Shown here: in pieces, positions 50,434-59,948 of the stretch
Position numbering within the stretch: position 1 is the first letter of the stretch
Layout: each line of letters begins with the position of its first letter
Assembly: GCF_900119145.1 (NCBI RefSeq)
Contig: NZ_FPIY01000002.1
Coordinates: forward strand, 186,001 to 250,000
DNA from: Cellulophaga fucicola
Lineage (GTDB): Bacteria > Bacteroidota > Bacteroidia > Flavobacteriales > Flavobacteriaceae
Direction of reading: 5' to 3'
DNA: 64,000 nt
Made by a program: the position numbers and the translations under genes
The notes under the pieces: model-generated
Databases searched by the model: none
Told to the model about the DNA's origin: nothing
Seen by the model: only the letters and a program-made list of their open reading frames with translations

Positions 50434-52155
50434 GTTAAAATTCTTTTGATGAGCTACTTTAGCTCTCAACATTGATATTTCCTTAGGTTCATCAAAATAA
50501 GTAACAGCCTCTGCTGTTTTTACAAATAAAAATTCCCTGTGTAATTCTGTTATAATTCCGCTTGTAAAAATTATATCTCGTGCTGGCCCTATAGCACCAG
50601 CTACATAAAATTGTATGTTTTTTTCGTGTATTTCTCTAATTACTTTCTCTAACATTTGAGCTGCACTAGAATCTATATAGTTAATAGCTTCTGCATTTAA
50701 AATTACACCTTTTAAAGCAGAACCTTTTTTGTCTATATGCTTATACAGTTCGTTTTTAAAATAACTTGCATTACCAAAATACAGTTGCGCATCAAACCTA
50801 ACAATTAAAAGATCTTCTCTAGTAATTACCTCTGTACCAAAACGACTTACATTTTTATAATAATCTGTATCTTTTACATTCCCTAGAACAGCAAAATGTG
50901 GTTTAGATGTTCTGTAAACCATCAGCAATAAAGAAAATAAAACACCTACTAAAATCCCTTCTTTTATACCGATAAAGATGGTGCAAATAAATGTTGCTAA
51001 TAGTACTAAAAATTCATCTTTACGGTGTATCCATAATTCTTTAGGATAACTAAGATCTATTAGTCCAAATACAGAAACCATTATAATTGATGCCAATACT
51101 GCATTAGGTAGATAAAAAAATAGTGGTGTTAAAAAAAGCAATACAACCACAACCATTACAACACTAAAAAGTGATGCTAAATTGGTTTTTGCCCCTGCTT
51201 CGTAATTAATTGCCGATCTAGAAAAACTAGCTGTAACCGGAAAAGATCTAAAAAAAGACCCTACCATATTAGAAGAACCTATAGCAATTAACTCTTTGTT
51301 TGCGTCTATAGTTTCTTCTCCGCTTTTTTCTTCTAATGCTTTACCAATAGAAATAGCCTCTAGATACCCAACTAAAGCCAATGTAACTGCTATAGGCCAA
51401 ATATCTAAGATGTTCTTTATATTTATATTAGGCACACCAAAAGAAGGTAATCCGTCTGGAATAGCACCCACAATTTTTACACCATATTGATCTAGTTTAA
51501 AGAAGTATACTGCTAATATCCCTAGTATAACCACAAATAAAATAGAGGGTAATTTTTTATTTACTTTTTTAAGAACTACAATTATAACAATACCAACAAT
51601 ACCAATAGCAAAGTCGTACATATTGGTTTCTGCTACCTTAGCCATAACATTTTTTATCAATGCTATAAACTTACTACTCCCTTCTATGTTAGCACCTAGT
51701 AAATGTTTAAGCTGACTAAACATTATTATAATTGCTGCCCCAGAAGTAAACCCACTAATTACGGGTTTAGACATAAAGTTTACCAAAAAACCCATTCTAA
51801 AAAGTCCCAATAAAAACTGAGTTGCGCCAACCATAAAAGCCAATACTATGGCCATAGAAATATAATCTTCTGTTGTTGCAAGTGACAACGCTCCTAACCC
51901 AGCGGCAACCAATAAAGAATCCATAGCAACCGGACCAACTGCCAATTGTCTAGATGTACCTAAAAAAACATACATTAATGTTGGAAACAAGGCTGCATAC
52001 AAACCATAAACAGGTGGCAAGCCAGCAATCATAGCATACGCCATACCCTGCGGTATTAAGATGATACCTACGGTAAAACCCGCAAGTAAATCTTTTATAA
52101 AATCTCCTTTTTTATAAGTTTTAAGCCACGTAAGTATGGGAAAGAAATTCTGCAT
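50431..52155 (-). CDS. SulP family anion transporter with STAS domain
   Basis: The 574-aa protein has about 10-12 membrane helices with the SulP marks GIILIPQGMAYAMIAGLPPVYGLYAALFP (about 30-60) and a C-terminal STAS domain (about 440-545; ILNAEAINYIDSSAAQML). Members import sulfate, bicarbonate or other anions. It ends 59 nt ahead of the MBL-rhodanese gene, and both could handle sulfur, but an exact substrate cannot be read from sequence. Confidence 0.9.
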   Translation of the reverse strand: MQNFFPILTWLKTYKKGDFIKDLLAGFTVGIILIPQGMAYAMIAGLPPVYGLYAALFPTLMYVFLGTSRQLAVGPVAMDSLLVAAGLGALSLATTEDYISMAIVLAFMVGATQFLLGLFRMGFLVNFMSKPVISGFTSGAAIIIMFSQLKHLLGANIEGSSKFIALIKNVMAKVAETNMYDFAIGIVGIVIIVVLKKVNKKLPSILFVVILGILAVYFFKLDQYGVKIVGAIPDGLPSFGVPNINIKNILDIWPIAVTLALVGYLEAISIGKALEEKSGEETIDANKELIAIGSSNMVGSFFRSFPVTASFSRSAINYEAGAKTNLASLFSVVMVVVVLLFLTPLFFYLPNAVLASIIMVSVFGLIDLSYPKELWIHRKDEFLVLLATFICTIFIGIKEGILVGVLFSLLLMVYRTSKPHFAVLGNVKDTDYYKNVSRFGTEVITREDLLIVRFDAQLYFGNASYFKNELYKHIDKKGSALKGVILNAEAINYIDSSAAQMLEKVIREIHEKNIQFYVAGAIGPARDIIFTSGIITELHREFLFVKTAEAVTYFDEPKEISMLRAKVAHQKNFN

Positions 52156-52229
52156 TAAACAAATTTACTGTTATTGTTTATAGTATATATAATAAAATTG
52201 AAAAATAGGGTGACAATTAATTGATTAAA

Positions 52230-53012
52230 TTATAAATGAGTTGGCTTTAAAAACACTTTATATTCTACTGGCAACTTACCCATATAACTATATCCTTGAG
52301 ATAATTTATCTTGAGTAACATCATAAGGATAAAATGTAATAGGTTCTATACACAGCATAGTATCTACCTCTGTCCATAACATTAAATGCTTAAAACCTTG
52401 AGTTTCTATAGTAAGCGGATTAGGATTCTGTAGTTGTGCACTAGTCACATCTGTTAAAGAATATGCTCTACTACCAACTGCTTGTATTTCTTCTACATGA
52501 ATAGTAATATTCTCTGTAGATAGCTTGGTAAATTTACTTTCTGTTTTAAATGCAGGATGATATCCTAACATAAAAGGCATACCCTCTTCTGCTGTAATTA
52601 TAAAAGTAATTTCTAAACCGTTATTTGTAAGCTCGTATTTTTTTTGAAATTGAAAATCGTAAGGCCAATACAACTCACTAACAATAGATTTATCAGGATA
52701 TTTAGAGTTTGTTATTTTAGTATTAGCTAAATATTTTTTCTGAAAAATTGCAGTAGTATCATCTGCCTCTACTAAAGTATATGTTAGCTCTCTTAAAAGT
52801 CCGTGTTGGTCTTGTATGGCATCTCCTTTAGGTGTCCAAACAGTAAAGTTTGCTTCTGCAGTGGGACCAATAACAGGAAACATTTCTGTATCTGCATTTC
52901 GCCATCCTGGGTCTCCTTTTTGGTGTATATATTCAACCGTATTAGCATTGTAACTTACTAATTCACCTTTATCTATCTTAACGGTTTGGTTTGGTAATTT
53001 TAGAACTATCAT
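52230..53012 (-). CDS. Aldose 1-epimerase family protein
   Basis: This 260-aa protein follows the beta-sandwich pattern of the galactose mutarotase superfamily: GWRNADTEMFPVIGPTAEANF (about 37-57), QDQHGLLRELTYTLVE with the catalytic His (about 67-80), and MPFMLGYHPAFKT (about 145). The reaction in the family is the interconversion of sugar anomers. The gene is separate from the sugar transporter. Confidence 0.85.
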   Translation of the reverse strand: MIVLKLPNQTVKIDKGELVSYNANTVEYIHQKGDPGWRNADTEMFPVIGPTAEANFTVWTPKGDAIQDQHGLLRELTYTLVEADDTTAIFQKKYLANTKITNSKYPDKSIVSELYWPYDFQFQKKYELTNNGLEITFIITAEEGMPFMLGYHPAFKTESKFTKLSTENITIHVEEIQAVGSRAYSLTDVTSAQLQNPNPLTIETQGFKHLMLWTEVDTMLCIEPITFYPYDVTQDKLSQGYSYMGKLPVEYKVFLKPTHL

Positions 53013-53038
53013 TATAAAAAATTAAAATAAGGATGAAG

Positions 53039-53629
53039 TTACACTTTACTATTAAAATAATCTTTGTCTTCTTCTGTAATTTCCCTTTTTATTGTACAAG
53101 GGTTACCCACGGCTATTACATTACTAGGAATATCTTTAGTAACTACACTTCCAGAACCTATAACGGTATTAGCGCCAATGGTTACTCCAGGGTTTATAAC
53201 TACGTTACCACCGATCCACACATTATCTCCAATAGTTATTGGCAAAGCGTGCTCGTAATGTTTGTTTCTAATAGTATGGTGAATTGGGTGTGCTGCGGTA
53301 TAAATAGCAACATTAGGGCCTAACATTACATGATCTCCTATGGTTACTTTTGCACAGTCTAAAATAGTAAGGTTATAATTAGCAAAAAAGTTTATACCAA
53401 TCTCTATATTATAACCATAATCGCACCTAAAAGGCGGCTCTATGTAGAACCGCTTAGGTGTTTTTGTAAAAAGCTGAACTAAATCTTGCTTTTGTTCTTT
53501 TACTTCTGTTGGTCTACGAGAGTTAAAATTAAAAATAATTTCTTTGGCCTTTAAACGCTCCGCTGCTAATTCTTTATCAAAAGGCGAATACGGTTTACCA
53601 GAAAGCATTTTTTCTTTTTCACTCTGCAT
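53039..53629 (-). CDS. Sugar O-acetyltransferase (maltose acetyltransferase-like)
   Basis: The 196-aa protein begins MQSEKEKMLSGKPYSPFDKEL, the typical N-terminal module of maltose or galactoside O-acetyltransferase, and has a left-handed beta-helix of hexapeptide repeats (about 70-185; INFFANYNLTILDCAKVTIGDHVMLGPNV, VTIGANTVIGSGSVVTK). His98 region AAHPIHH is the catalytic histidine. It acetylates sugars with acetyl-CoA in the cytosol. Confidence 0.9.
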   Translation of the reverse strand: MQSEKEKMLSGKPYSPFDKELAAERLKAKEIIFNFNSRRPTEVKEQKQDLVQLFTKTPKRFYIEPPFRCDYGYNIEIGINFFANYNLTILDCAKVTIGDHVMLGPNVAIYTAAHPIHHTIRNKHYEHALPITIGDNVWIGGNVVINPGVTIGANTVIGSGSVVTKDIPSNVIAVGNPCTIKREITEEDKDYFNSKV

Positions 53630-53641
53630 ATATGTTGTTTT

Positions 53642-54622
53642 TTAGTCTAAAAAACCTTGTTCTTTCATCCATTCATCATTAAACATTTTACCAACGTATC
53701 TACTTCCGTGATCGTGAAAAAGCACAACCACAACATCGTCTTTTGTAAAATGTTCTTTAAGTTGCAATACTCCTTTTATAGCAGCTCCGGCAGAGTTACC
53801 TAAAAACATACCTTCTTCTTTTGCTAGGCGTTGTGTATAAACAGCAGCATCTTTATCTGTTACTTTTGTAAAACCATCTATAATGCTAAAATCAACATTT
53901 TTTGGCAAAATATCTTCTCCAATACCTTCTGTAATGTATGGGTAAATTTCGTTCTCATCAAACTCACCAGTTTCGTGGTATTTTTTAAATACAGAACCAT
54001 ATGTATCTACGCCCCAAATTTTAACGTTAGGGTTTTTAGATTTTAAGTATTTACCAACACCAGAGATAGTACCTCCAGTACCTACACCAACAACAAAATG
54101 CGTTATTTTACCTTCTGTTTGTTCCCATATTTCTGGACCAGTACTTAAAAAGTGTGCTTTTGCGTTAGAAGGGTTATCGTATTGGTTTACATACCAAGAG
54201 TTAGGTGTTTCTTCTCCTAATCTTTTAGAAACAGAATAATACGAACGTGGATCTTCTGGTTCTACTGCAGTAGGACAAACAATTACCTCTGCACCAACTG
54301 CCTTTAAAATATCTACTTTTTCTTTAGACTGTTTGTCTGCCATAACAAAAATACATTTGTATCCTTTTATAACAGCGGCAAGTGCCAAGCCCATTCCTGT
54401 ATTACCAGAAGTACCTTCTATTATTGTTCCGCCTGGTTTTAATCTTCCGTCTGCTTCAGCATCTTCAATCATCTGTAAAGCCATACGGTCTTTTACAGAA
54501 TTTCCAGGGTTAAAAGTTTCGTATTTAGACAATACCAAACAAGGTAATTCTTTTGTTAGTTTATTTAATTTAACCATAGGTGTATTCCCTATAGTCTCTA
54601 AAATATTCTCTGCGTAAATCAT
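53642..54622 (-). CDS. PLP-dependent cysteine synthase / cystathionine beta-synthase-like enzyme
   Basis: The 326-aa protein is full length for the family: NPGNSVKDRMAL (PLP Lys44), EGTSGNTGMGLALAA (about 69-83), the GTGGTISGVGKYL loop near 185 and DHGSRYVGKMFNDEWM at the end, a mark of the CBS-type branch. It joins sulfide or a thiol with an activated serine. CBS-type regulatory domains are absent. It is 12 bp from the acetyltransferase gene. Confidence 0.88.
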   Translation of the reverse strand: MIYAENILETIGNTPMVKLNKLTKELPCLVLSKYETFNPGNSVKDRMALQMIEDAEADGRLKPGGTIIEGTSGNTGMGLALAAVIKGYKCIFVMADKQSKEKVDILKAVGAEVIVCPTAVEPEDPRSYYSVSKRLGEETPNSWYVNQYDNPSNAKAHFLSTGPEIWEQTEGKITHFVVGVGTGGTISGVGKYLKSKNPNVKIWGVDTYGSVFKKYHETGEFDENEIYPYITEGIGEDILPKNVDFSIIDGFTKVTDKDAAVYTQRLAKEEGMFLGNSAGAAIKGVLQLKEHFTKDDVVVVLFHDHGSRYVGKMFNDEWMKEQGFLD

Positions 54623-54712
54623 TTAATCATTTGTATTTGAGTGCAAAGATAATTAATGACACAGAAAAATAACTAAACATTAGGTTATTGTTAGATTATA
54701 CAATCTATTAAC

Positions 54713-55954
54713 CTACTCAAATTTAATAGACTTTACAGGACTTATCTTTGTTATAATGTAAGATGGCACCAACAACATTAGCAAGCAAAGCACCATTACA
54801 CCTGTGTTTAAAGCTACTATAGTTATTAGATCTATATGTACAGGTATGTACTCTATGTAATATTCCTTAGGGTCGGCAAATTTTAAAAATTTAAACTTGC
54901 TTTGCATCCAAAGAAGACCTAAACCTATTAAATTACCCCAAAATAAGCCAATAGCAATTAGGTAAACCGCATTGTACAAAAACACTTTACGCACACTCCA
55001 ATTGGCAGCGCCAAGTGCTTTTAAAATACCAATCATTTGGGTACGCTCTAATATAAGAACCAAAAGTGCGGTTATCATATTAATACCACCAACAATTATC
55101 ATAATTCCTATAATAAGTGTCACATTAAAATCGAACAAACCAATCCATTCAAAAATACTTCCGTATTTCTTTTTAATGTTAGTAGAATCTAAGGTAGACA
55201 ATGTAGCTCCGTAAACTTCTTCGCTTTTTTTATCAATAGCATCAAAGCTTTCTAAAAAAACTTCAAAACTACCAACTTCATTTTCTTTCCATTTATTTAT
55301 ACGTTGTATATGGCGTATGTCTACAAAAATATACGTACCATCAAACTCTTCAAAGCCACTGTTATATAGTCCAACAATTGTAAAATTTCTACGATTTGGT
55401 GTTTGTGAAGGGTTGTTATCTTTTAGAAAAAAGGTCGAGAATGTATCACCAACTTTAAGTTGTAATCGGTTTGCAATTAATGAAGAAATTAAAACTTCTT
55501 CATTTAACTTATCATTATAGTTTGGCAATCTGCCTTCTATTAAATACTCTTTAAAAACATCCCAGTTGTAATCTTTACCAACACCTTTTGCTATTACGCC
55601 TTCAAAAGTTTCATCAGCAATAATAATTCCGCCTTTATTAGCAATAGCCTGTATATGTGTAACACCATCTATACTAGTAAATTCTGGATAAAATTCTTGC
55701 TCTAAAGAAACAGGAACAACAGAAACATCTGATGTGTTATTATCGTAATTAAAAATTTGAATATGCCCATTAAAGGCAGCAACTTTTTCTCTTACTTTCT
55801 CTTTTAAACCTTCTCCCGTAGCAATAGCAAAAAGCATCATTATAACGCTCATAGCAATTGCTGCAATAGCAATTTTTATAATTGGAGCAGATATACTACT
55901 TTTATTCTCTTTACCTTTAATTAGGCGCTTAGTAATAAAAAATTCTAAATTCAA
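54713..55954 (-). CDS. LolC/LolE-type ABC transporter permease (FtsX-like)
   Basis: The 413-aa protein has one N-terminal membrane helix (about 25-50), a large periplasmic domain, and three C-terminal helices, as in LolC/LolE lipoprotein-release permeases. The start is TTG at 55954 (MNLEFFITKRLI), because relatives start MN.E.FIAKR. Its start and the NamZ ATG at 55958 are separated by only 3 bp. The ATPase partner is not in the window. Confidence 0.85.
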   Translation of the reverse strand: MNLEFFITKRLIKGKENKSSISAPIIKIAIAAIAMSVIMMLFAIATGEGLKEKVREKVAAFNGHIQIFNYDNNTSDVSVVPVSLEQEFYPEFTSIDGVTHIQAIANKGGIIIADETFEGVIAKGVGKDYNWDVFKEYLIEGRLPNYNDKLNEEVLISSLIANRLQLKVGDTFSTFFLKDNNPSQTPNRRNFTIVGLYNSGFEEFDGTYIFVDIRHIQRINKWKENEVGSFEVFLESFDAIDKKSEEVYGATLSTLDSTNIKKKYGSIFEWIGLFDFNVTLIIGIMIIVGGINMITALLVLILERTQMIGILKALGAANWSVRKVFLYNAVYLIAIGLFWGNLIGLGLLWMQSKFKFLKFADPKEYYIEYIPVHIDLITIVALNTGVMVLCLLMLLVPSYIITKISPVKSIKFE

Positions 55955-55957
55955 TTT

Positions 55958-57193
55958 ATGGCGATTTTTTCCAGTTTCAAAAGTACAGTTTTATTATCGT
56001 TTTTAATACTTTCTGCTTGCGGAAACACTCCAAAAGCAACTATTACTCATAATACAGAGGAAAAACCTAAAGAGACTGCTCCTAAAAAAATAGTAGTAGC
56101 CGCTAACAAAACTGAAAAATACCTGCCATTATTAAACGGTAAAAAGGTTGCTGTAGTTGCAAACCAAACTAGTGTTATTTTTAAGACTGATAATACATAC
56201 ACACATATAGTAGATTCTTTACAGGCATTAAAGGTTGATATTAAAAAAGTATTTGCTCCAGAACACGGCTTTAGAGGTAAGGTAGATGCTGGCGAACACG
56301 TAAAAGACGGTGTAGACACTAAAACTGGTTTATCCTTAATATCTCTTTACGGTAAAAATAGAAAGCCAAATAACGAACAATTAAAAGATATAGATGTTGT
56401 TCTTTTTGATATACAAGATGTTGGTGTACGTTTTTACACCTACATAGCAACTTTGCAACTGGTTATGGAAGCTTGTGCAGAAAACAACATTAAAGTTATT
56501 GTGTTAGATAGACCAAACCCAAACGGACATTATGTAGACGGACCAACAATGGAAACAGAACATAGAGGCTTTTTAGGAATGACAAATATTCCGTTAGTTT
56601 ACGGAATGACCATTGCAGAATATGCAACAATGATTAATGAAGAAGGTTGGTTAAATGGCGATAAAAAGGCCGACTTAACTATAATTAAGCTTGATAATTA
56701 TGAGCATACAAGTGATTATAATTTACCTATTAGACCTTCTCCTAACCTACCAAACAATACTGCAATTACATTATACCCAAGTTTAGGTTTGTTTGAAGGT
56801 ATGGATATTAATGCTGGTCGTGGAACAGAATTTCAGTTTCAACGTTATGGAGCTCCATTTTTAGACAGTACAAAATATAGTTTTACATACACACCTAAAC
56901 CTAATTTTGGCTCTAAAAACCCTAAGCATAAAGACGAGTTGTGTTATGGCAACGACTTATCTGCAACAGAAAGAATGAATCTAGTTTCTTTAAAATGGAT
57001 AATAGATGCATACAACAATAGTACAGATAAAAGCAAGGTATTTTTAACTAGCGGATTTACAAAACACGCGGGAACAGAAAAATTACAAAAACAGATAGTT
57101 TCTGGTATGTCTGAAGCTGAAATAAAAAAAACGTGGCAACCAGCTATTGAAGATTTTAAGAAAATAAGAGCTAAATATCTTATATATAATTAA
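55958..57193 (+). CDS. Exo-beta-N-acetylmuramidase NamZ family (DUF1343) lipoprotein
   Basis: The 411-aa protein has a lipobox (LSAC, Cys21) and the NamZ domain, with PEHGFRGKVDAGEH (about 105), DIQDVGVRFYTYIATL (about 150), DRPNPNGHYVDGP (about 185) and GRGTEFQFQRYGAPF (about 285). NamZ enzymes remove N-acetylmuramic acid from peptidoglycan fragments and serve cell-wall recycling. The ATG is only 3 bp away from the LolE-like start on the other strand. Confidence 0.88.
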   Translation: MAIFSSFKSTVLLSFLILSACGNTPKATITHNTEEKPKETAPKKIVVAANKTEKYLPLLNGKKVAVVANQTSVIFKTDNTYTHIVDSLQALKVDIKKVFAPEHGFRGKVDAGEHVKDGVDTKTGLSLISLYGKNRKPNNEQLKDIDVVLFDIQDVGVRFYTYIATLQLVMEACAENNIKVIVLDRPNPNGHYVDGPTMETEHRGFLGMTNIPLVYGMTIAEYATMINEEGWLNGDKKADLTIIKLDNYEHTSDYNLPIRPSPNLPNNTAITLYPSLGLFEGMDINAGRGTEFQFQRYGAPFLDSTKYSFTYTPKPNFGSKNPKHKDELCYGNDLSATERMNLVSLKWIIDAYNNSTDKSKVFLTSGFTKHAGTEKLQKQIVSGMSEAEIKKTWQPAIEDFKKIRAKYLIYN

Positions 57194-57200
57194 ACTATAA

Positions 57201-58031
57201 CTAAACTTTAGTTGTAGGATTTCTATACGTATGAAAGGGTTGCTTTAGCAGCCCTTTTATGCTTGCATTCTCCACCTCATCCGGGAAAGTATCTACACCA
57301 TAAATTATACTATCGCGATCTAATTTCATAAACGTACCAAACATTCTGTCCCAAATAGAAAAAATGTTTCCGTAGTTAGAGTCGGTATAAGGCAACATAT
57401 AATGGTGGTGCACTTTATGCATATCTGGAGACACTAAAAAGTAACTAATAAAAGCATCTACCTTTTTAGGCAATCTAATATTTGCGTGTCCAAATTGGGT
57501 AGCTATTAAAGATAAAGATTGATATAGCATTACCACACCCATAGGAGCTCCAACAATAAAAACACCCATTAAAGTAAAAGCAAATCTAATAACACTCTCT
57601 AACGGATGATGCCTGTTTGCGGTTGTTGTATCTACATTATGATCTGTATGATGCACCAAATGCACCATCCACAATGGTTTAACTCTGTGTTCTGTAAAGT
57701 GTGCTAAATAAGCTCCAAAAAAATCGAGTAGCATTACACCTGCAACAACATACAGCCACAGTGGAATTTCTGGCAACCAGTTAATAATTCCGAAGTTATT
57801 TACAACTGTCCAGTCGCTCGTTTTTAACAAAAGAAAGGCTAGTAAAAAATTAATTATTATTGTAGTTAGCGTAAAAAATAGATTTGGTAATGCGTGCCTC
57901 CATTTTTTATACGTAAAGCGCTGCAAAGGTAAAATACCTTCTAAAACCCAAAATAGAGTTATACCACCAACTAAAATAATACTTCTGTGCCCAGAGGGTA
58001 TTGTTTCAAAATAACTAATAATACTTTCCAT
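57201..58031 (-). CDS. Fatty acid hydroxylase / sterol desaturase family membrane protein
   Basis: The 276-aa protein has four or so membrane helices and the di-iron histidine clusters HFTEHRVKPLW (about 112), HLVHHTDHNVD (about 125-135) and HKVHHHYM (about 210). Members hydroxylate or desaturate lipid chains with oxygen. It lies 7 bp from the NamZ end, convergent. Confidence 0.85.
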   Translation of the reverse strand: MESIISYFETIPSGHRSIILVGGITLFWVLEGILPLQRFTYKKWRHALPNLFFTLTTIIINFLLAFLLLKTSDWTVVNNFGIINWLPEIPLWLYVVAGVMLLDFFGAYLAHFTEHRVKPLWMVHLVHHTDHNVDTTTANRHHPLESVIRFAFTLMGVFIVGAPMGVVMLYQSLSLIATQFGHANIRLPKKVDAFISYFLVSPDMHKVHHHYMLPYTDSNYGNIFSIWDRMFGTFMKLDRDSIIYGVDTFPDEVENASIKGLLKQPFHTYRNPTTKV

Positions 58032-58094
58032 TTTCTAAATATAGAAAAAACTGTTAACTTTTATAGTAACGCTCTATATATAAAATAAGGACTA

Positions 58095-58589
58095 TTAAAC
58101 CTTAATTTTCTTTTTCATTTCCTCAACAATATTATAAGCAGCCGGACAAATAGCAACATTTTTCATTGTTAAGTTACTTATTTGCTGAAACTTTTTACGG
58201 TCTGTATGCGGAAATTCTCTACACGCTTTTGGCCTTACATCGTAAATAGAACAATAATTATCTGCTCCTAAAAATGTACAAGGAACACTTTGCAACACAT
58301 AATCATTTTCATCATCTACTCGTAAATAGTTTGCAATAAACTGTTGTGGTTTTTGTTTAAAAGACTTTGCTATACGCTCTACATCTGCATTAGTAAATAA
58401 AGGGCCTGTAGTTTTACAACAGTTAGCACATGTTAAACAATCTGTTTTTTTAAATTCGTTTTCATGTAATTCTTGCATTACATAATCTAAATTCTTTGGT
58501 GGCTTTTTTTTAAGCTTCACAAAAAACTTCTTATTTTCAGTTTGTTTCTCTTGTGCCTTTTTAGGTAGTTCCTTTAAAAAGTCTTCCAT
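58095..58589 (-). CDS. YkgJ family cysteine-cluster protein
   Basis: The 164-aa protein has the YkgJ pattern: CLTCANCCKTTGPLF (about 54-68), PCTFLG and CSIYDVRPKACREFP (about 100-120), a likely zinc- or iron-cluster site. Function unknown in the family. Its ATG overlaps the stop of the DUF2059 gene (TAATG). Confidence 0.85.
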   Translation of the reverse strand: MEDFLKELPKKAQEKQTENKKFFVKLKKKPPKNLDYVMQELHENEFKKTDCLTCANCCKTTGPLFTNADVERIAKSFKQKPQQFIANYLRVDDENDYVLQSVPCTFLGADNYCSIYDVRPKACREFPHTDRKKFQQISNLTMKNVAICPAAYNIVEEMKKKIKV

Positions 58590-59104
58590 TATTTTAATAA
58601 AGTCATTGCTGTTTCATACAAATCTCTACTCCAAGCCTCAGAAGCTGTTCCTATTTCCTTACCTAATACTTGTTGTTTAGAAATTATCTTTTTTCCAACT
58701 TCAGAATTGTAGTATGCATTAAGCTCTTGCTTTTGCTCTTCTGTCATTTGGCTTCTATCTTTTAGCATTTGCTTAGCAGCATCACCTCTATAAAAACCTA
58801 ACATTTCGTTTATATCTTCAGTTGTAAAATGCTTCTCGTATACTTTTCCTAAATCGACCATAATATCAGCTACAGCTTTAGCCTTATTTTCGTTTAAGTA
58901 CTTCCATCCATCTGCATTAGCATCTGTTTTAGGATGTTTTTGTTTTAACATTGTTAATAATTGATCGTACGCATACTCGTATTGAACCGCAGATCCATTA
59001 CTCTTTAAATAGGTGGCAATTAAACTTTGCTCTTTCCCTTTTTGAGCGAAGCTATTAGTTGATACAAAGAAAATTAAAACCAGTGCTATACCCAGTTGTT
59101 TCAT
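58589..59104 (-). CDS. Secreted DUF2059 family protein
   Basis: The 171-aa protein starts at Met38 of the open frame (59104), since MKQLGIALVLIFFVSTNSFAQ is a signal peptide; the longer form is hydrophilic. The DUF2059 core includes HFTTEDINEMLGFYRGDAAKQMLKD (about 90-115) and NAYYNSEVGKKIISKQ. The family is periplasmic and uncharacterised. Joined to the YkgJ gene by TAATG. Confidence 0.8.
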   Translation of the reverse strand: MKQLGIALVLIFFVSTNSFAQKGKEQSLIATYLKSNGSAVQYEYAYDQLLTMLKQKHPKTDANADGWKYLNENKAKAVADIMVDLGKVYEKHFTTEDINEMLGFYRGDAAKQMLKDRSQMTEEQKQELNAYYNSEVGKKIISKQQVLGKEIGTASEAWSRDLYETAMTLLK

Positions 59105-59163
59105 ATAAATACTTTTAAATGTTGTTAAAAATTGCCACTTTTGTTGGCTAAAATACAAATAAA

Positions 59164-59880
59164 ATGGGAAGCGATATTTTTGGTGCCGCAATGTTAGATT
59201 ATTTAAATAAGACATATACAGAAGACATTGTTACGCTTTCTACCATTTCTGAAGAAGATACAATTCCTGTGCCATATCTTTTTAGAGATTACGCCGCCAT
59301 GCCTCTTCTGGAGCAAAAGGCATTAGATTTAAGTAAAGGGAAAGTCCTAGATATTGGTTGCGGTGCTGGTAGCCATAGTCTGTATTTACAAGGAAAAAGC
59401 ATAGATGTTACTGCTTTAGATGCATCTAAAGGAGCTATAGAAGCCTGTAAACAAAGAGGTGTAGACAAAACAATACACTCTACTATTTTAGAATATAACG
59501 CAGCTACCTATGACACTCTACTCTTATTAATGAACGGTATAGGTATTGTTGGTAGTTTAAATAATTTAGCTGAATATTTATTGCATTTAAAATCGCTTTT
59601 AAAACCAAACGGACAGTTATTACTAGATTCTAGTGACATTATTTATATGTTTGATGAAGATGAGGATGGTGGATATTGGATTCCTCCTGGAAAAGATTAT
59701 TACGGAGAAGTAGATTTTACAATGCAATACAAAGGTCAAAAAAGCGATTCTTTTCCTTGGTTGTATTTAGATTACAACACACTACAACGTGCTGCTATTT
59801 TAAATGGTTTTAATTGTGAATTGATAGTTGAAGGTGAACATTACGACTATTTAGCTAAACTTACTCTTATTACGCAATAG
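59164..59880 (+). CDS. Class I SAM-dependent methyltransferase
   Basis: The 238-aa protein has the SAM-binding motif KVLDIGCGAGSHSLYLQ (about 59-75), the acidic end of strand 2 (VTALDASKGAIEACKQ) and motif IV near LLLMNGIGIVG. The fold is complete, but the substrate is unknown. Divergent from the DUF2059 gene across 59 bp. Confidence 0.88.
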   Translation: MGSDIFGAAMLDYLNKTYTEDIVTLSTISEEDTIPVPYLFRDYAAMPLLEQKALDLSKGKVLDIGCGAGSHSLYLQGKSIDVTALDASKGAIEACKQRGVDKTIHSTILEYNAATYDTLLLLMNGIGIVGSLNNLAEYLLHLKSLLKPNGQLLLDSSDIIYMFDEDEDGGYWIPPGKDYYGEVDFTMQYKGQKSDSFPWLYLDYNTLQRAAILNGFNCELIVEGEHYDYLAKLTLITQ

Positions 59881-59948
59881 AAGTTCTCTTTTATACGTTT
59901 GTTAGTAGGGTTTTGCCTTAAACAATTGTTTGTTATAAAAAGATATCT

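Noticed and set aside
58589-59215. Long N-terminal form of the DUF2059 protein
   Set aside because: The 37 extra residues are hydrophilic and precede a clear signal peptide at Met38 (59104).
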